A DNA stretch of 64,000 nt from assembly GCF_964656455.1 (NCBI RefSeq), contig NC_135719.1, positions 6,179,163 to 6,243,162 of the forward strand, given 5' to 3'. Below are positions 43,948 to 55,848 of this stretch, piece after piece. Both the position numbers and the translations under genes were made by a program. Source of the stretch: Halichoerus grypus. Its lineage: Eukaryota; Chordata; Mammalia; Carnivora; Phocidae. The notes beneath the pieces were generated by a model. The model was not told the origin of the DNA. It did not search any database and worked only from the letters and a program-made list of their open reading frames with translations. Position 1 is the first letter of the stretch. Each line of letters starts with the position of its first letter.

Positions 43948-44574
43948 ATATGTAAAAGAAGAGATAAAGAATAATCTTTATTATTGTAAATAATAATGTG
44001 GTATGGTGGTCACCACCGCCCTTAGAAATAAAAAGTTACCAAGATAGTTGAAACATCCTAGAAGTATACCCCTCTCCCCTCCCTGCAGAGGAAACTAACA
44101 TCCTGAATTTGGAGTGTACGGTCTCCATTCGTTTCTTTAAACTTCTTATATATACATATTTATATATTTTTAAACAGATTTAATTTTTTTGCATTTTCAA
44201 CTCTATCCCAGTGATCTACTAAAACGATTTTTACAGTTTTTGCCTTTCAGTTATTTGGCTACAAATTACTTAAATGATAATTGGTTCTGATTTCTTATCA
44301 TCCCTGCAATTCTTGCAGGATGAGAAAACCTAGCCTATAAATGAATTTCAAATGTTATTAAATGTTTAGGAACACAGTTCATAATGTTAAGATAATAGTG
44401 CATTTAACAAAGCATTCACTAATTTTGACTTTACAGTTTTCCTTTGACAGTTTGAAGCCAATCATTGTTTTCTAGGTCTTTCTATAGAAAAACCTCTCAG
44501 GCACCAATCTGTGTCTAGGGTTTCTGGGGGCACCACAAAGCAGGAGCAACAAAATAAGGCTGCCACGTTGGGGC
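43948..44574. other. Intergenic, no gene
   Basis: Around 44100-44170 there may be an old L1 3' fragment; otherwise unassigned AT-rich sequence. Confidence 0.45.
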
Positions 44575-44900
44575 ACCCACTGAGCCCGGCCCTGTCAGAA
44601 GCCTTCCGCATCTATGAGTTCACTTACTCCAATCAGGTGGGTGCTACTGCTCCCCAGCCCCACCCCCACTTTCCGGTAGAGGAAATACGCGCACTCCCGC
44701 GCCAGGTGGAACCGGAGTTGGGATTTGAACCTAGGCAGTCTGAACCCTTCTTCATGCTGCCTTCCATTTTCTGAGCCACACGTGTACATACATGGATGTG
44801 AATTTTCTCAAAATCCTCCCAGGGCCAGAAATCGATAGCCCCATTTCACAGGAAGGCAAACTGGCTTAGTGACGCCCAGGTCATACTGGCTGAAAGTGCG
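44575..44900 (-). mobile_element. Two MIR-type remnants, reverse
   Basis: 44575-44760 (GGAACCGGAGTTGGGATTTG) and 44810-44900 (TAGCCCCATTTCACAGGAAG, GCGGGATTTGAATCCGCATC) are reversed MIR cores. Confidence 0.6.
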
Positions 44901-45529
44901 GGATTTGAATCCGCATCTGTGTGATTCCAAACACTGCCTGTGATTTTAAAGACACCAAGCCGCCGCCCCTCCCGAACTTGCCACTTTGTAGCCAGGCCGA
45001 GTCCCCTCCTTGCCCCTTGCAGGGGGGAGGGTCCTGCAGGTGTCGAAGAGAGGGTTAAGGCACCAGAGGCCAGACAAACGGACTGACCCTCACCGTGATG
45101 CCCTGCCCTTGCTAGCCCGAGACCCCTGCGGGGGCCGGGGGAGAGGGGAGTGCTATTTATTTGCAAGTCCTTGCCCTACGCTCCCTCCTCCGTCCGCCTT
45201 CTCCTCTTCCCCCATTCCCCCAACCCAGGGCCCCGCGTAGGGGGCTGGGAACAGGCTAGCTGTTCCGCAGGTAGGCGATAGTCTCAGCTCGCTGCCTCTC
45301 CTCCCCAGCAACTCTCGCTTATCTTGGGCCATCAGGCTCTCTCCTGCCTTGCCCCCCCCCCTCCAACCCAAGGTCACCTCCAGAGGGTTTGGCACTTGCT
45401 CGCTGCACAGGCCCCCTTCTGCCTGGACATGGGGGATGGTTTTAAAGAGCCAGCTCCCTTCCTGGAGTCCTCCGCTTGCCATGCCAGGGAACTGGGTCAG
45501 AGTGTGGAGGGGAAAGGACAGTGGGCTGC
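44901..45529. other. Intergenic, GC-rich, no gene recognised
   Basis: Overlapping ORFs up to 136 codons on both strands; no motif, no splice structure. CpG density is moderate only. Confidence 0.5.
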
Positions 45530-45690
45530 AAACTAGGATTTTGTCCCAGGCTCTGAGCTTCACTCATTGTATAACCTTGGACTAGTCACGTCCTCTTTCT
45601 GGGCCCCAGTTTTCTCAACTGGGAAGAATGTGGCTGGACCAGACGCTTCTCCAAGATCTTTTCCTTCTAGGAGTATGTGTGACTAAATCT
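45530..45690 (+). mobile_element. MIR
   Basis: CATTGTATAACCTTGGACTA then CTGGGCCCCAGTTTTCTCAA. Confidence 0.75.
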
Positions 45691-45721
45691 ATACCCTCCA
45701 CTGTTTGTTGAGTTTGTGACA

Positions 45722-45724
<3 letters not shown>

Positions 45725-45776
<52 letters not shown>
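45725..45776. repeat. (AT)26 microsatellite
   Basis: 52 bp uninterrupted. Confidence 0.98.
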
Positions 45777-45779
<3 letters not shown>

Positions 45780-45949
45780 CCCCTTTAATTAGGAATACTG
45801 GCAAACCTGTCCCCTACCATCCCAGGATGAATTCTCACTGACTGTTCAGCCCAGAGAGGGGAAGAGAAGACCAAGAAGAAACCCATACCCCAGGGGTGGG
45901 AAAGAGCAGAGGCTGAAGCAGGAACGGGAAGGGAATCCCAGGGTTCAAC

Positions 45950-46117
45950 TTTGGCAAGGCACCAGAATCAGAGATGGAGCTTTTGAAAGCGGGGTGCCTG
46001 AGCCCCCCTCCAGACCAATTAATTCAGAGCTTCAGAGGGGCCGAGAGGGCTTGGGTGTTCATGTTTTTTAGAAACTCCCCTGCTGAGTCTGCTGCACAGT
46101 GAAAGTCAAGCACCACT
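45950..46117 (+). mobile_element. hAT/MER5-group relic
   Basis: ACCAGAATCAGAGATGGAGC, and CCCCCTCCAGACCAATTAAT, ending CAAGCACCACTG. Confidence 0.55.
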
Positions 46118-46126
46118 GTTTGGGAG

Positions 46127-46255
46127 CACTGGTTCCCAAACTTCAGCTCATCTCTGTACCCCTGGAAAGGCTTGTAACACACAGGGAGGGTGCCGCCCCC
46201 CACCCCCCACCCCGTGGTTTCTGACTCAGCAGGTCCGGGATGGAGCCTATGTCCT
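46127..46255 (+). mobile_element. hAT relic, left half of an interrupted copy
   Basis: CACTGGTTCCCAAACTTCAG, GTTTCTGACTCAGCAGGTCC. Its right half is at 47379-47455. Confidence 0.65.
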
Positions 46256-46261
46256 TTTCCT

Positions 46262-46690
46262 ACTGCTGCATTTTTTTTAATTGAAGTATAGTTGACGCAC
46301 AGTGTTACATTAGTTTCAGGTGTAGGACACAGTGATTCACTCTGTACGTGATGCCGTGCTCACTGCAAGTATACCTCCCATCTGTCACCACACAGCCATT
46401 ACAGCATCATTGACTATATTCCCTATGCTGTACCTATTATTCCTGTGACTTACTCATCCCATAACTGGAAGCCTGCATCTCCCACTCCCCTTCACCCATT
46501 TCGCCCATCCCTCCTCCCCACCCTCCCCTCTGGCAACCATCAGTTTGTTCTCTGTATTTATGGGTCTGTTTCTGATTTTTCGTTTGTTTTGCTTTGTTTT
46601 TTAGATTCCACCTATAAGCAAAATCATATGGTATTTCTCTTTCTCTGTCTGACCTCTTTCTCTTAGCATAATACCCTCTAGGTCCATCCT
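46262..46690 (-). mobile_element. L1 3' region, antisense
   Basis: TAATTGAAGTATAGTTGACG, GTGTTACATTAGTTTCAGGT and TCTCTTAGCATAATACCCTC are a common reversed L1 3' end. Confidence 0.8.
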
Positions 46691-47374
46691 ATTCATGCTT
46701 TAACAAATCACCACAAACTTAACCGCTTAAACAACGCAAATCTATTATCTTACAGTGCTGGAGGTCCGAAGTCCGAAGTGAGTCTCAGTGGGCTGAAATC
46801 AAGGTGCTGGCAGGTCTGTGTTCCCTCTGGAGGCTCTGGACGAGGCTGGTTCCCACTCCTGTCCCAGCTTCTGGAGCCCCTCAGCCTTGCTTGGCTTGTG
46901 GCCCCTCCCTCCATTTTCAGAGCCAATAATGGCATCTTCCTGCCTCCCCTTGTCCACATCTCCTTCTCGGCCCCTAACACACCTGCCTCTCTTTCACTTA
47001 TAAGGAACCTCTTGATTATACTGGGCGCACTCAGAAAATCCAGGATAATCTCCCCAGGTCAAGATCCTTAATTTAATCAATCGGAGAGTCCTTTTGCCAA
47101 GCAACATTTTCACAGGTTCTGGGAATTAAGAATGGGGGGCCAGGGGCACCTGGGTGGCTCAGTCAGTTAAGTGGCTGCCTTTGGCTCAGGTCATGATCCC
47201 AGGGTCCTGGGATCGAGCCCCGCATCGGGCTCCCAGCTCTGCGGGAAGCCTGCTTCTCCTTCTCCCACTCCCCCTGCTTGTGTTCCCTCTCTCGCTGTCT
47301 CTCTCTCTGTCAAATAAATAAAATCTTAAAAAAAAAAAAAAAAGAATGGGGGGCCAGTATTCTGCATACCACAG
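46691..47374 (-). mobile_element. MaLR-like LTR, reverse, split by a SINE
   Basis: CCGCTTAAACAACGCAAATC, GTGCTGGAGGTCCGAAGTCC and CACTTATAAGGAACCTCTTG fit reversed MaLR; assignment uncertain. No retroviral coding sequence. Confidence 0.45.
47143..47341 (+). mobile_element. CAN-SINE with perfect 15-bp target duplication
   Basis: AAGAATGGGGGGCCA at 47128-47142 and 47342-47356. Confidence 0.97.
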
Positions 47375-47378
47375 GTCC

Positions 47379-47455
47379 CAAGAATTGACCTTTCTAACAA
47401 GCTTCCAGGGGAGGTTGCTGCTGCTGGTCTGGGGACCATGCTTTGAGAACCACCG
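47379..47455 (+). mobile_element. hAT relic, right half of an interrupted copy
   Basis: TTTCTAACAAGCTTCCAGGG, then GGGGACCATGCTTTGAGAAC and CACCG continue the element started at 46127. Confidence 0.65.
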
Positions 47456-48332
47456 CTTTAGAGTTTACAGAGAATAGGATCCAAATGAGTCGAAACCATG
47501 CTGAGAAGTGGTTGTCTAGAGGTAGAGATGGGTAAGGAGGATTTTGGCTGACATTGGGGGAGATGATTTCTCTTTGCTGCTCTGATCCCAAGTCCAGGAA
47601 AGCCTCCAGGAAATGCATAAACAAGACATGCGAAGTAAAATTGGTGTTTTCTTTGGATGTGACCACGGGAGACCCACCCCAGAGTGGGAGCAAGTAGGCT
47701 CGGCCAATTTAAGACCTAGGCGGGAGAGACGATTATGAAATCTTTCTTCCCGTGCCTGGGATGCTGCAGATGGGCCCCACAGGACGGAGCCACGTAAGAT
47801 GAAATTCCAGAGGTCCAGGTGGTGCTGAGAAGGTTCATCTCTCTATGGACTGATCCCTTTTGGACCTACGGCCTGGAGCCTTCCCATCCCCTCTCCCGAC
47901 TCTATGGCACTGTAACCTCCTCCTTCCTAAATCTCTTCCTCTTTCCCTTCCCTTCCCCTCCTACCAGGTCTTGGCCAACCTCCAGGAAACGCTTCCTTCT
48001 GGAGTGCTTCACAGGTTTCCCTTCAGTGTTTCACCATGTCCCCCAGTTGCTCAACGTTTTCCCTGACAACTGAGAAGAGCACTCATTTCATTACTGTTTG
48101 TCTGTTTTGTACTTATTTGTATTAGGTCTGGGTTCAGAAAGGTCTTAAAACAAATCCCCCAATGACTCTCATCTCACATTAACCCCCCAGCTAGAAGGGG
48201 CCTGTCTGATCCAACCTCTTCGATTCAGCCAGAGAAAACGTGCCAAGGTCCCCCGTTTGTCGGCAGCGGGGTAAGACAAGCGTTTGTAGCCCTAACTCCT
48301 GGACCAGTGCTCTTTTAGGGAATCATCTTCCT
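47456..48332. other. Intergenic, no gene recognised
   Basis: 47930-47965 is pyrimidine-rich (CCTTCC units); 48190-48280 may be a MIR-type remnant. ORFs of 63-99 codons lack motifs. Confidence 0.45.
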
Positions 48333-48527
48333 GGGGCACCCGGCTGGCTCAGTCGGTTAAGCGTCTGACTCTTGATTTTGGCTCAGGTCATGATCTCAAG
48401 GTTGTAAGATCGAGCCCCAAGTCGGGCTCCGAACTGGGCGTGGAGCCTGCTTAAGATTCTCCTTCTCTCTCTCTCTCCTCTGCCCCCTCCCAGCTCCCTC
48501 TCTTAAAAAAAAAAAAAAAAAAAAAAA
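48333..48527 (+). mobile_element. CAN-SINE, older variant
   Basis: GGGGCACCCGGCTGGCTCAG head, GACTCTTGATTTTGGCTCAG body, A24 tail. Confidence 0.94.
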
Positions 48528-49669
48528 AGGATCTTCTTCCTTTGGTTCTGGGGATTAAACCTGAACCATAACTAGGGTGACCCTAGTTATCACCAAAACC
48601 AGAGTGAGGGGGGCATTATTAATAATTACACCAGGACAGCAGGTGTAAACAGGCCTGCCCTGGGCACATGGGACACATGATCACTCTAGCATGACAGCTG
48701 AACGCCCCCTACTTGCCCACCAGGAAAGCTTCTTTGTAGCCTTATGATTAAAGGGACCTGAGAACTTGTTATCACCCTCGGCACCCAGTGAGGGGCTGGA
48801 GGACCAAGCAGCCTCGCGGGTCTGGTCTTCCTTCCCAGAGATTTTCAGGATGCCCCAGCACTGGCTGCTCTGTGGGTGGCCTCCCTACCCCACCCAGTGC
48901 TGTGTATGCATAAACAGAGGCCCCATTTTACTGCCCCTGCCTAGGAGAGGGCAAGCGCCCTGCCATGTGCAGCGGAACTCCAGTTTCGGGTGCTTCCCTC
49001 TGGGTGATACCCACTGAACCAAAGCTCTATGTTGTGGAGTTTGAATCTGCTAGAGCCGCCCCCCACCTTTATTTTTACTTGCACAGCTGGTGCAGATTGG
49101 AAATACATGCAGGGGTCTGAGATTTTTCTAACAGAAGGACCTCTAGGCAGGCTAGCCCGGGCTTCTTCACTAGACAGCAGTGTTCCAAGAGGGCAAGCCC
49201 CGTGCACAGGTGCTTTTCACGCCCGTGACTACATCAGATTGCTAGCCGTTGGCGCGTGCTGGTCACGTGGTCGGACCCCTGTCATTATGAGAAGAGGCTT
49301 CACAAAAGTGTGTGTCTGGAGAGACACAATGAATTGCGGGCAGACTGTAACAATCTCTCACAGTCAGTAACAAACGCATAGACCAATGGCAAGTTATGAT
49401 GACGACTCTGAAGGAAGTGAGCAGGTGCTGAGAGAGGGTCAGAGGAGGGACGTCCCTAGGTACATGAGGACATTGCCCCTTCTCTAGTGTTGTTGACCTC
49501 GTGGCCTGCTGGGAACCCCACATTCTGCTAGTACTTCCTCCAGGCCCTGCTCTCTGTGCCCACAGCTCATGGGGGCCGTAGGCTTGTGTCTCTGCCCAGG
49601 GCTCTGTGGTGGCAGGGCTCCAGGGCACCATCAGCTGCCTTCTGCGTCCCTACACTCCACCCCGGTGGG
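48528..49669. other. Intergenic, no gene recognised
   Basis: GC-moderate unique-looking sequence; ORFs up to 122 codons overlap on opposite strands without motifs. Confidence 0.5.
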
Positions 49670-49860
49670 ACCCTTCTCTGGCCTGCACTTCCTCATTGTG
49701 TGATGTTGGGGACAAATAATTTAATCAGCTGCAACTGTGTCTCCCTCCATAGGGAATAATGACGTCAATATGAAGACATTAGGGATGGGATAATATTCAT
49801 GAGGTGCCCTGTTCATGGTAGGAACTCACCCAGGGATTACTAAGCCTATTTCCCATCTTA
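49670..49860 (+). mobile_element. MIR
   Basis: TCATTGTGTGATGTTGGGGA, TGCAACTGTGTCTCCCTCC. Confidence 0.6.
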
Positions 49861-50204
49861 ATGTTAATACATTCTATTTCTTCATCTTCAAGTTAACTAC
49901 CTGCTGGGGGGCTCAGCCCAGGTCTTAACAGACTTACCTGAGAACTAACGGAGGTGATTTACAAGCATGAAAGCACCAGAAGTTTCTGCAGAAGTTCTCC
50001 CCCCACCCTCACCAGGCTCACCTCATGGACAACATGTTCTGCCACTCATCTGACTAATGGGAGGGCCAGGCAACATGGGCACGTTAATTCCTTTACAACG
50101 ATCACATAGCTGTAGTCATCTTTATTCTTGCAACATCATGTGGTTAAATTGAACTTTCTTCCCAGACTTGCTCCTTTACTCTTGCTTTTGGGTGCTTTGT
50201 TCCA
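49861..50204. other. Intergenic, nothing recognised
   Basis: No element supported. Confidence 0.45.
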
Positions 50205-50390
50205 CCAGGAAGAACGCCAGCTCTGAGTCTGACACTTAACCAGCTGCAGCCTTGTCTCTTCCTCATTTCAACCGGGGAAGAATTATCTCCAGCTCACAGA
50301 ATAGTGAGAGTTATATGAGGTAGTGTATGAAAAGGATCTGTACTGAGGCAGGACCCAATAAATGTAGGTTTTATTGCTTTTATCCCATTA
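50205..50390 (+). mobile_element. MIR
   Basis: GCCAGCTCTGAGTCTGACAC, CCTTGTCTCTTCCTCATTTC, CAGGACCCAATAAATGTAGG. Confidence 0.7.
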
Positions 50391-50521
50391 TCTTTCTTTT
50401 GGCTGAGAATATACAATTTTTTATGGGGCAAAATAAGCAACCAAGTAAGCCAGAGTTTCTAGTTTCTATTGCTGCATAGCAAATCATCCCCAAACACAGC
50501 AGCCTAAAAAAATCTTTTTTG

Positions 50522-50645
50522 GGGGGCGCCTGAGTGTCTCAGTGGGTTAAGCATCTGACTCTTAATCTCAGCTTAGGTCTTGATCTCAGGGACGTGAGTT
50601 CAAGCTCTGCACTGGGCTCCATGCTGGGGGTGGAGCCTACTTTTT
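50522..50645 (+). mobile_element. CAN-SINE, old type
   Basis: GGGGCGCCTGAGTGTCTCAG head; AAAAAATCTTT on both sides. Confidence 0.9.
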
Positions 50646-50864
50646 AAAAAATCTTTATTTTGGTCATAATTTTATAGGTCAGAAATTTGGGAAGACTCAC
50701 CTGGAAAGTTCCCCCAGGCAGTTGTTGAATGGGGCTGTCATCATCTGAAGGCTCGACTGGGCTGGATGTCCAAGATGACGCACTCACTTGGCTGGCTGTT
50801 GATGATGGCTGTTGGTTGGGAGCTCCATCTGGGACTGTCCAGTATCTTGGTAGTTGGATTTCTT

Positions 50865-51055
50865 TTTTTCTTAAAGGTTTTATTTATTTATTTGTCAGAG
50901 AGAGAGAGAGCACAAGCAGGGGGAGCGGCAGGCAGAGGGAGAAGCAGACTCTTCACTGAGCAGGGAGCTTTATGCAGGACTCGATCCCAGGACTCTGGAT
51001 CATGGCCTGAGCTGAAGGCAGATGCTTTAACCAACTGAGCCACCCAGGTGTCCCC
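50865..51055 (-). mobile_element. CAN-SINE, reverse, perfect 17-bp target duplication
   Basis: TGGTAGTTGGATTTCTT at 50848-50864 and 51056-51072. Confidence 0.97.
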
Positions 51056-51340
51056 TGGTAGTTGGATTTCTTATATTGGGGCTGACTTCCCCACCAGAGC
51101 AAGCCTCTTAAGAGGATAGGCCAAAAAAGACATGGCTTCTTATGACCTAGTTTTAGAAGTCACAGAGCATTCACTTCTGTCATACTTTACCTGTGGAAGC
51201 CTGCTCAGACTCAAGAGGAGGGGACATAGACTCCACCTCTCCATGGAAGGCGTGGTTATATTGTCAATCAGCATGTGGGATGGGAGAAATTGTTGGGGCC
51301 ATCCTGGGAAAATGCAATCTGTCACATCCTCCAAATTCAT

Positions 51341-52247
51341 ATGTCAGTCGGGGCTTTTTATCAGACAGGATTCTTGCTCATAAACTAAAGAAGTTGGCTC
51401 TGGTTAACTTAAGCAAAAAATTTTTGTAAGGCCTTTAGGGCTCACAATTGATAGAGGCTGGAGGGCCAGGATTGGCAAATGGGCCAGAACCAAGGGGGTC
51501 TGGAGGCCTGGGCAGCAGGTACCCCCACAAAAGAGGAGCATAAGGACTGTCCAATCCAAATAGTCTAACCCATCACTGCTAGAATACATACGACCTTTAG
51601 GTGCCCAGCTTCCTTAAAGCACTCTGAAGAGCAAAGCCCAGGAAAAGTGAGTTCACGGGTTGAGTCACATGCTTTCCTTCTAATTGGGCCAGTGTAGACA
51701 GAGGGAGGACCCACTGCTACATTTTGCTTTCATATTGGGAAGTTGGGACATCATTTTCAGAGACTGTACATAGTAGGAGATTCTCCAAAGGAGAGGCAGG
51801 GTGCTATGGGGCAGGGGAAGTAGATGCTGAATATTCCCAAACCACAGATGTCCACCAGAGAGTCCACAGACTCAGACACCCCTCTGCAGTGATTGTTCCC
51901 CCGGTACTGAGAAGGAGGAACAAAATGCTGAAGAAGATGCCCAGAGTCAGCAGACTATTGTCTTAAGGACTTAAAGGGCTGTCACTTAGAGGAGGCGTAT
52001 GTCTCGTTCAACATGGTTGTAGGACAGATCTTTGGCTCAATATCAGAAAGAACTTTCTTTTTTTAAAAAAAGTCATTTTATGTTTAATGTTAACAAGCAA
52101 TAGGTTCATTGGAGAAGTATTAAAGGCACGTAGTGAAAGTCTACCTCCCTTCTCCACCTCACTCCAGTCCCCACCCCCACTCCAGACACTCATCTTAGTA
52201 GTGATTTGTACATGCTCCCATGAGGGTTTGTTTCCTTTTGAGTTTTT
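51341..52247. other. Intergenic, nothing recognised
   Basis: No gene, RNA or repeat family supported. Confidence 0.45.
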
Positions 52248-52361
52248 TTTCCCTGAAGTTTTATTTATTTAAGTAATCTCTACATCCTACATGGGACTCA
52301 AACTCCTCGCCCTCAGATCAAGAATCACATGCTCTTTCGACTGAGCCAGCCAGCTGCCCCT
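52248..52361 (-). mobile_element. Short old-type CAN-SINE, reverse, perfect 14-bp target duplication
   Basis: CCTTTTGAGTTTTT at 52234-52247 and 52362-52375. Confidence 0.95.
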
Positions 52362-52390
52362 CCTTTTGAGTTTTTAAAATTTAACTTTTA

Positions 52391-52609
52391 GCGGTACCTG
52401 GACGGCTCAGTCGGTTAAACCTCCGACTCTGGGTTTCGGCTCAGGTCATGATCTCAGGGTTGTGAGATTGAACCCACGTGTGGCGCTCTGTGCTCAGCGT
52501 GGAGTTGGCTGAAGATTCTCTCTCTCCCTCTGCCCTCCCCCCTTCATGTGTGCCCATGCACTCCCTCTCTCTAAATACATACATAAATAAGATCTTTTAA
52601 AAATAAAAT
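52391..52609 (+). mobile_element. CAN-SINE, older variant, perfect 15-bp target duplication
   Basis: AAAATTTAACTTTTA at 52376-52390 and 52610-52624. It sits 29 bp from the previous, reverse SINE. Confidence 0.96.
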
Positions 52610-53539
52610 AAAATTTAACTTTTATTTGTGGTAAAATATACATAACATAAAGGTTACCATTTTACCTGTTTTTAAGTGTACAACTCTGTAACATGAAGTC
52701 CATTCACACTGTGCACACATTGCTAACTTTTTTCATCCTTTTTTTCATCTTCCCAAACTGAAATTCTGTCCCCCTTACACGTGAACTCCTAGTTCTCCCC
52801 TCCCGCCAGCCCCTGGCAACCACCATCCTTCTTTCTGTCTCTATGAATTTGCCTATTCTAGGTCCCTCATGAAAATACAATCATACAGTAGCTGTCTTCG
52901 TGACTGGCTTATTTCAGCTAGCAAAATGTCCTTATGGTTCATCTACGTTGTAGCATGTGTCAGAATTTTCTTTCTTTTAAAGGCTGATTAATATTCCATT
53001 ATATGTATATACCACATTTTGTTTATCCCTTCATCCATCAGTGAATATTTGGGTTGCTTCCACCTTTTGACTATTGTGCACAATGTTGCTATGAACACGG
53101 GTATACAAATATCTTTGTATACCTGCCATCAATTCTTTTGGATGTATACCCAAAAGTGGAATTACTGACTAATCTGGTCATTTTATTTTTAATTTTTTGA
53201 GGCATTGTAATATTGAGTTTTGAGACTTCTTTTTGTATTCTCGATGCAAGTCCATTATCAGCTATTTAACTTGCAAATATTTTCTTCTAGTCTGTCATTT
53301 GTCTTTTCATTTTCCTAACAATATCGTTCAAAGATGCTTAAATTTGATGAAGTACAATTTATCAAAAAAATTATGGATCAGGCTTTTGGTGTCATATCTA
53401 AGAAATCTTTGTCTAGCCCAAGGCCACAAATATTTTCTCCTGATTTTTTGAGAAGTTTTATAGTCTTAGGTTTTACATTTAACTCTAGTACCCATTTGAT
53501 TTAAATGTTAAGTAGTGTGAGGCATGGATTAAGGTTTTT

Positions 53540-53660
53540 GTTTTTTTTAAATAGGCCAGCACGGAGCCCAGTGTGGGGCTTGAACTCACGACCCTGAGAT
53601 CAAGACCTGAGCCGAGATCTGGAGTTGGACGCTTAACTGACTAAGCTACCCAGGCACCCC
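53540..53660 (-). mobile_element. Short old-type CAN-SINE, reverse
   Basis: GGGGCTTGAACTCACGACCC box and CTACCCAGGCACCCC end. Confidence 0.9.
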
Positions 53661-53959
53661 TTTTTAAATATTTTTATGTGGATAGCCTATTGTTCTGTTC
53701 AAAGTTTACCCTTTCCTCATTGAAATGCCTTTGCAGCTTTGTCAAAATTCAATTGACCATATATGTGTGGGTTTATATCTGGACTCTATTTTGTTCCATT
53801 GATCTATACTATCTTTTTGCCTACACTGTCTTAATTATAATAGCTTTAGAGTAAGTCATGAAATTAGTGTGAATTCTGCAACTTTGTTGTTCTTATTTGT
53901 AATTCTTTTGCTATTCTAGTTCCACTGCCTTTCCAAATAAACTTTAAAATCAGCTTGTC

Positions 53960-54157
53960 AGGGGAACCTGGGTGGCTCAGTCGGCTGGGCGTCTGCCTTC
54001 AGCTCAGGTAATAATCCCAGGGTCCTGGGATCAAGCCCTGCATCAGGCTCCTTGATCAGTGGGGAGTCTGCTTCTCCCTCTCCCTCAGCTACTCTCTCCC
54101 TCTCTCTCTGTCAAATAAATAAATAAAATCTTTAAAAAATTAAAAATAAAAGAAAAT
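53960..54157 (+). mobile_element. CAN-SINE with perfect 14-bp target duplication
   Basis: AAAATCAGCTTGTC at 53946-53959 and 54158-54171, inside the L1. Confidence 0.97.
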
Positions 54158-54639
54158 AAAATCAGCTTGTCTATTTCTACCAAAAAAAAAAAAAATCTGA
54201 TGGAATTGTTGATACAATTGCATTGAATTTATAGATTGATGTTGGTAGAATTTTAGTAAGCCTAGATTCCAATTCATGGACATGGTATATCACTCCATGT
54301 TTTCCATTTTCTTTGATTTCTTTCACCAATGTGTTGCAGTTTTCAGCATACAGATCTTGCACATACTTTGTTGGATTTCTACCTAAGTATTCCATGTTTT
54401 CTGGTGCTACTGTAAATGATGTTTTCAATTTTTTTTTCAATTTCCACTTGTTTATTGCTAACATACAGAAATAAGTTTGATTTTTGTATATTGACCTTGT
54501 GTCTCATGACCTTGCTAAACTCACTAATTAGTTAACACTTACTAGTTAGTATTAGTTAACACATAATAACGCTAATGTTTTGATATTAAAATTGCAATCC
54601 AATCCTTGCCATTCCTGATCTAGTCTAGCATACTTCCCC

Positions 54640-54860
54640 TCCTCTTTTTTGCTATAGCGTTTATTACTACCTAACATTTTATAATTTACCTATTTTGTTT
54701 AATGTTTGTTCCCCCCAACCCATGCCATTAGAAGCTAAACTTCACAAGAGCAGAGATTTTTGTCTGTTTTATTCACTGATTTATTTCTAAGTGTATAGTA
54801 AGCACTTAGTACATAGCACTGAATACATACCATTTGATTGAATGGATTAATAAATAGTCG
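54640..54860 (+). mobile_element. L2 3' end
   Basis: TAGAAGCTAAACTTCACAAG, GATTTTTGTCTGTTTTATTC and TTTGATTGAATGGATTAA. Confidence 0.7.
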
Positions 54861-55572
54861 TATCCAATAGAACAATTGGACCACGTTGAGAGATAAAATG
54901 CTTCTTGCCACCTAAGTTATCCCCTGAAGGGGGGCTGGGGAATCAGAGAGAAGATTCAATCCTCAGCAGACCAGGTCAGTTAGACAAGGTGACCTTTAAG
55001 CTCTTTGGCGGCCTCATGAAAACACATGTGAAACTGGCATGTGCTCCAGAATGGTAGTACAAACACCATGTGCCCGAATGGTCTGGGTGGCTGGTATCTA
55101 CTGTGCAGTGTGGTAGAGCGAGGGACAGGTTACTTTGGAGCAGCTGCAAGGAGGAGGCAGGGGATTCCAACATCTCAGTCTGTTTGGGAGAAGCATCTTC
55201 CCATTCCCCGGGAGTGCGCAGCACAGAGCCAGTGCCCAAGAACTCCTTAATCACAGCAGCTGCTCAGACCACAGAAGGGGGGAGAAGGCTGGCTCTTAGA
55301 GACCCAGCATGCCCATCTTTACCGAAGGCGTGAGCACCTCCTTCGCTTCTCCACTAAGCCTGTCAGGAGGTAAGAAGATGGTGGGTCTTGTCCACCACTC
55401 TATCCCCAGAGCCTAGCACAGTGCCTGGAGCAGAAAGGGATCCCTAGTGAACACTTTCACCAGGGGTGCCCTGAGAGGGCCCAATAAAAAAAAAGAGAGA
55501 GAGAGATTGGTAGACGGAACGATTATGGGCATTGGTTTGTTCAAACCAAGATATGTGGAGAGGTCTATTTTT
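54861..55572. other. Intergenic, no gene recognised
   Basis: CCCAGAGCCTAGCACAGTGC at about 55406 may be an L2 tail. Other ORFs lack motifs. Confidence 0.45.
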
Positions 55573-55575
55573 GGA

Positions 55576-55659
<84 letters not shown>

Positions 55660-55735
55660 AGAAAGAAAGAAAAAGAAGAAAGAAAGAAGAAAGAAAGAAA
55701 GAAGAAAGAAAGAAAAAGAAGAAAGAAAGAAGAAA

Positions 55736-55784
<49 letters not shown>

Positions 55785-55848
55785 GAAAGAAGAAAGAAAA
55801 AGGAAAGAGAAAGAGAAAGAGAGAGAGAGAAAGGGAGAAAGAAAGGGA
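55573..55848. repeat. (AAAG)n purine tract with imperfect continuation
   Basis: Over 80 bp of perfect GAAA units, then AAG/AAAG mixtures to 55848. Lys/Glu/Arg-rich ORFs of 197 and 153 codons here are artefacts of the repeat. Confidence 0.98.

Larger units (their letters stand above)
50455..51340 (-). mobile_element. Old LTR- or DNA-type repeat, family uncertain, split by two SINEs
   Basis: TTTCTATTGCTGCATAGCAA, TCATCTGAAGGCTCGACTGG and GTGGGATGGGAGAAATTGTT occur in this order in a common mammalian repeat that I cannot name with confidence. Confidence 0.45.
52620..54600 (-). mobile_element. L1 3' region and ORF2, antisense, split by two SINEs
   Basis: GGTAAAATATACATAACATA, CCCCTGGCAACCACCATCC, TTGATGAAGTACAATTTATC and TGTTCCATTGATCTATACTA are consecutive reversed L1 segments. 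The minus ORF at 54177-54464 (contains KYVQDLYAENCN) is a decayed ORF2 piece. Confidence 0.85.

Noticed and set aside
44511..45585. Overlapping ORFs in a GC-rich patch as RHCG or another gene exon
   Set aside because: No RHCG-like membrane segments and the patch contains MIR remnants.
54177..54464. 95-codon minus-strand ORF as a protein gene
   Set aside because: Recognisable decayed L1 ORF2 segment.
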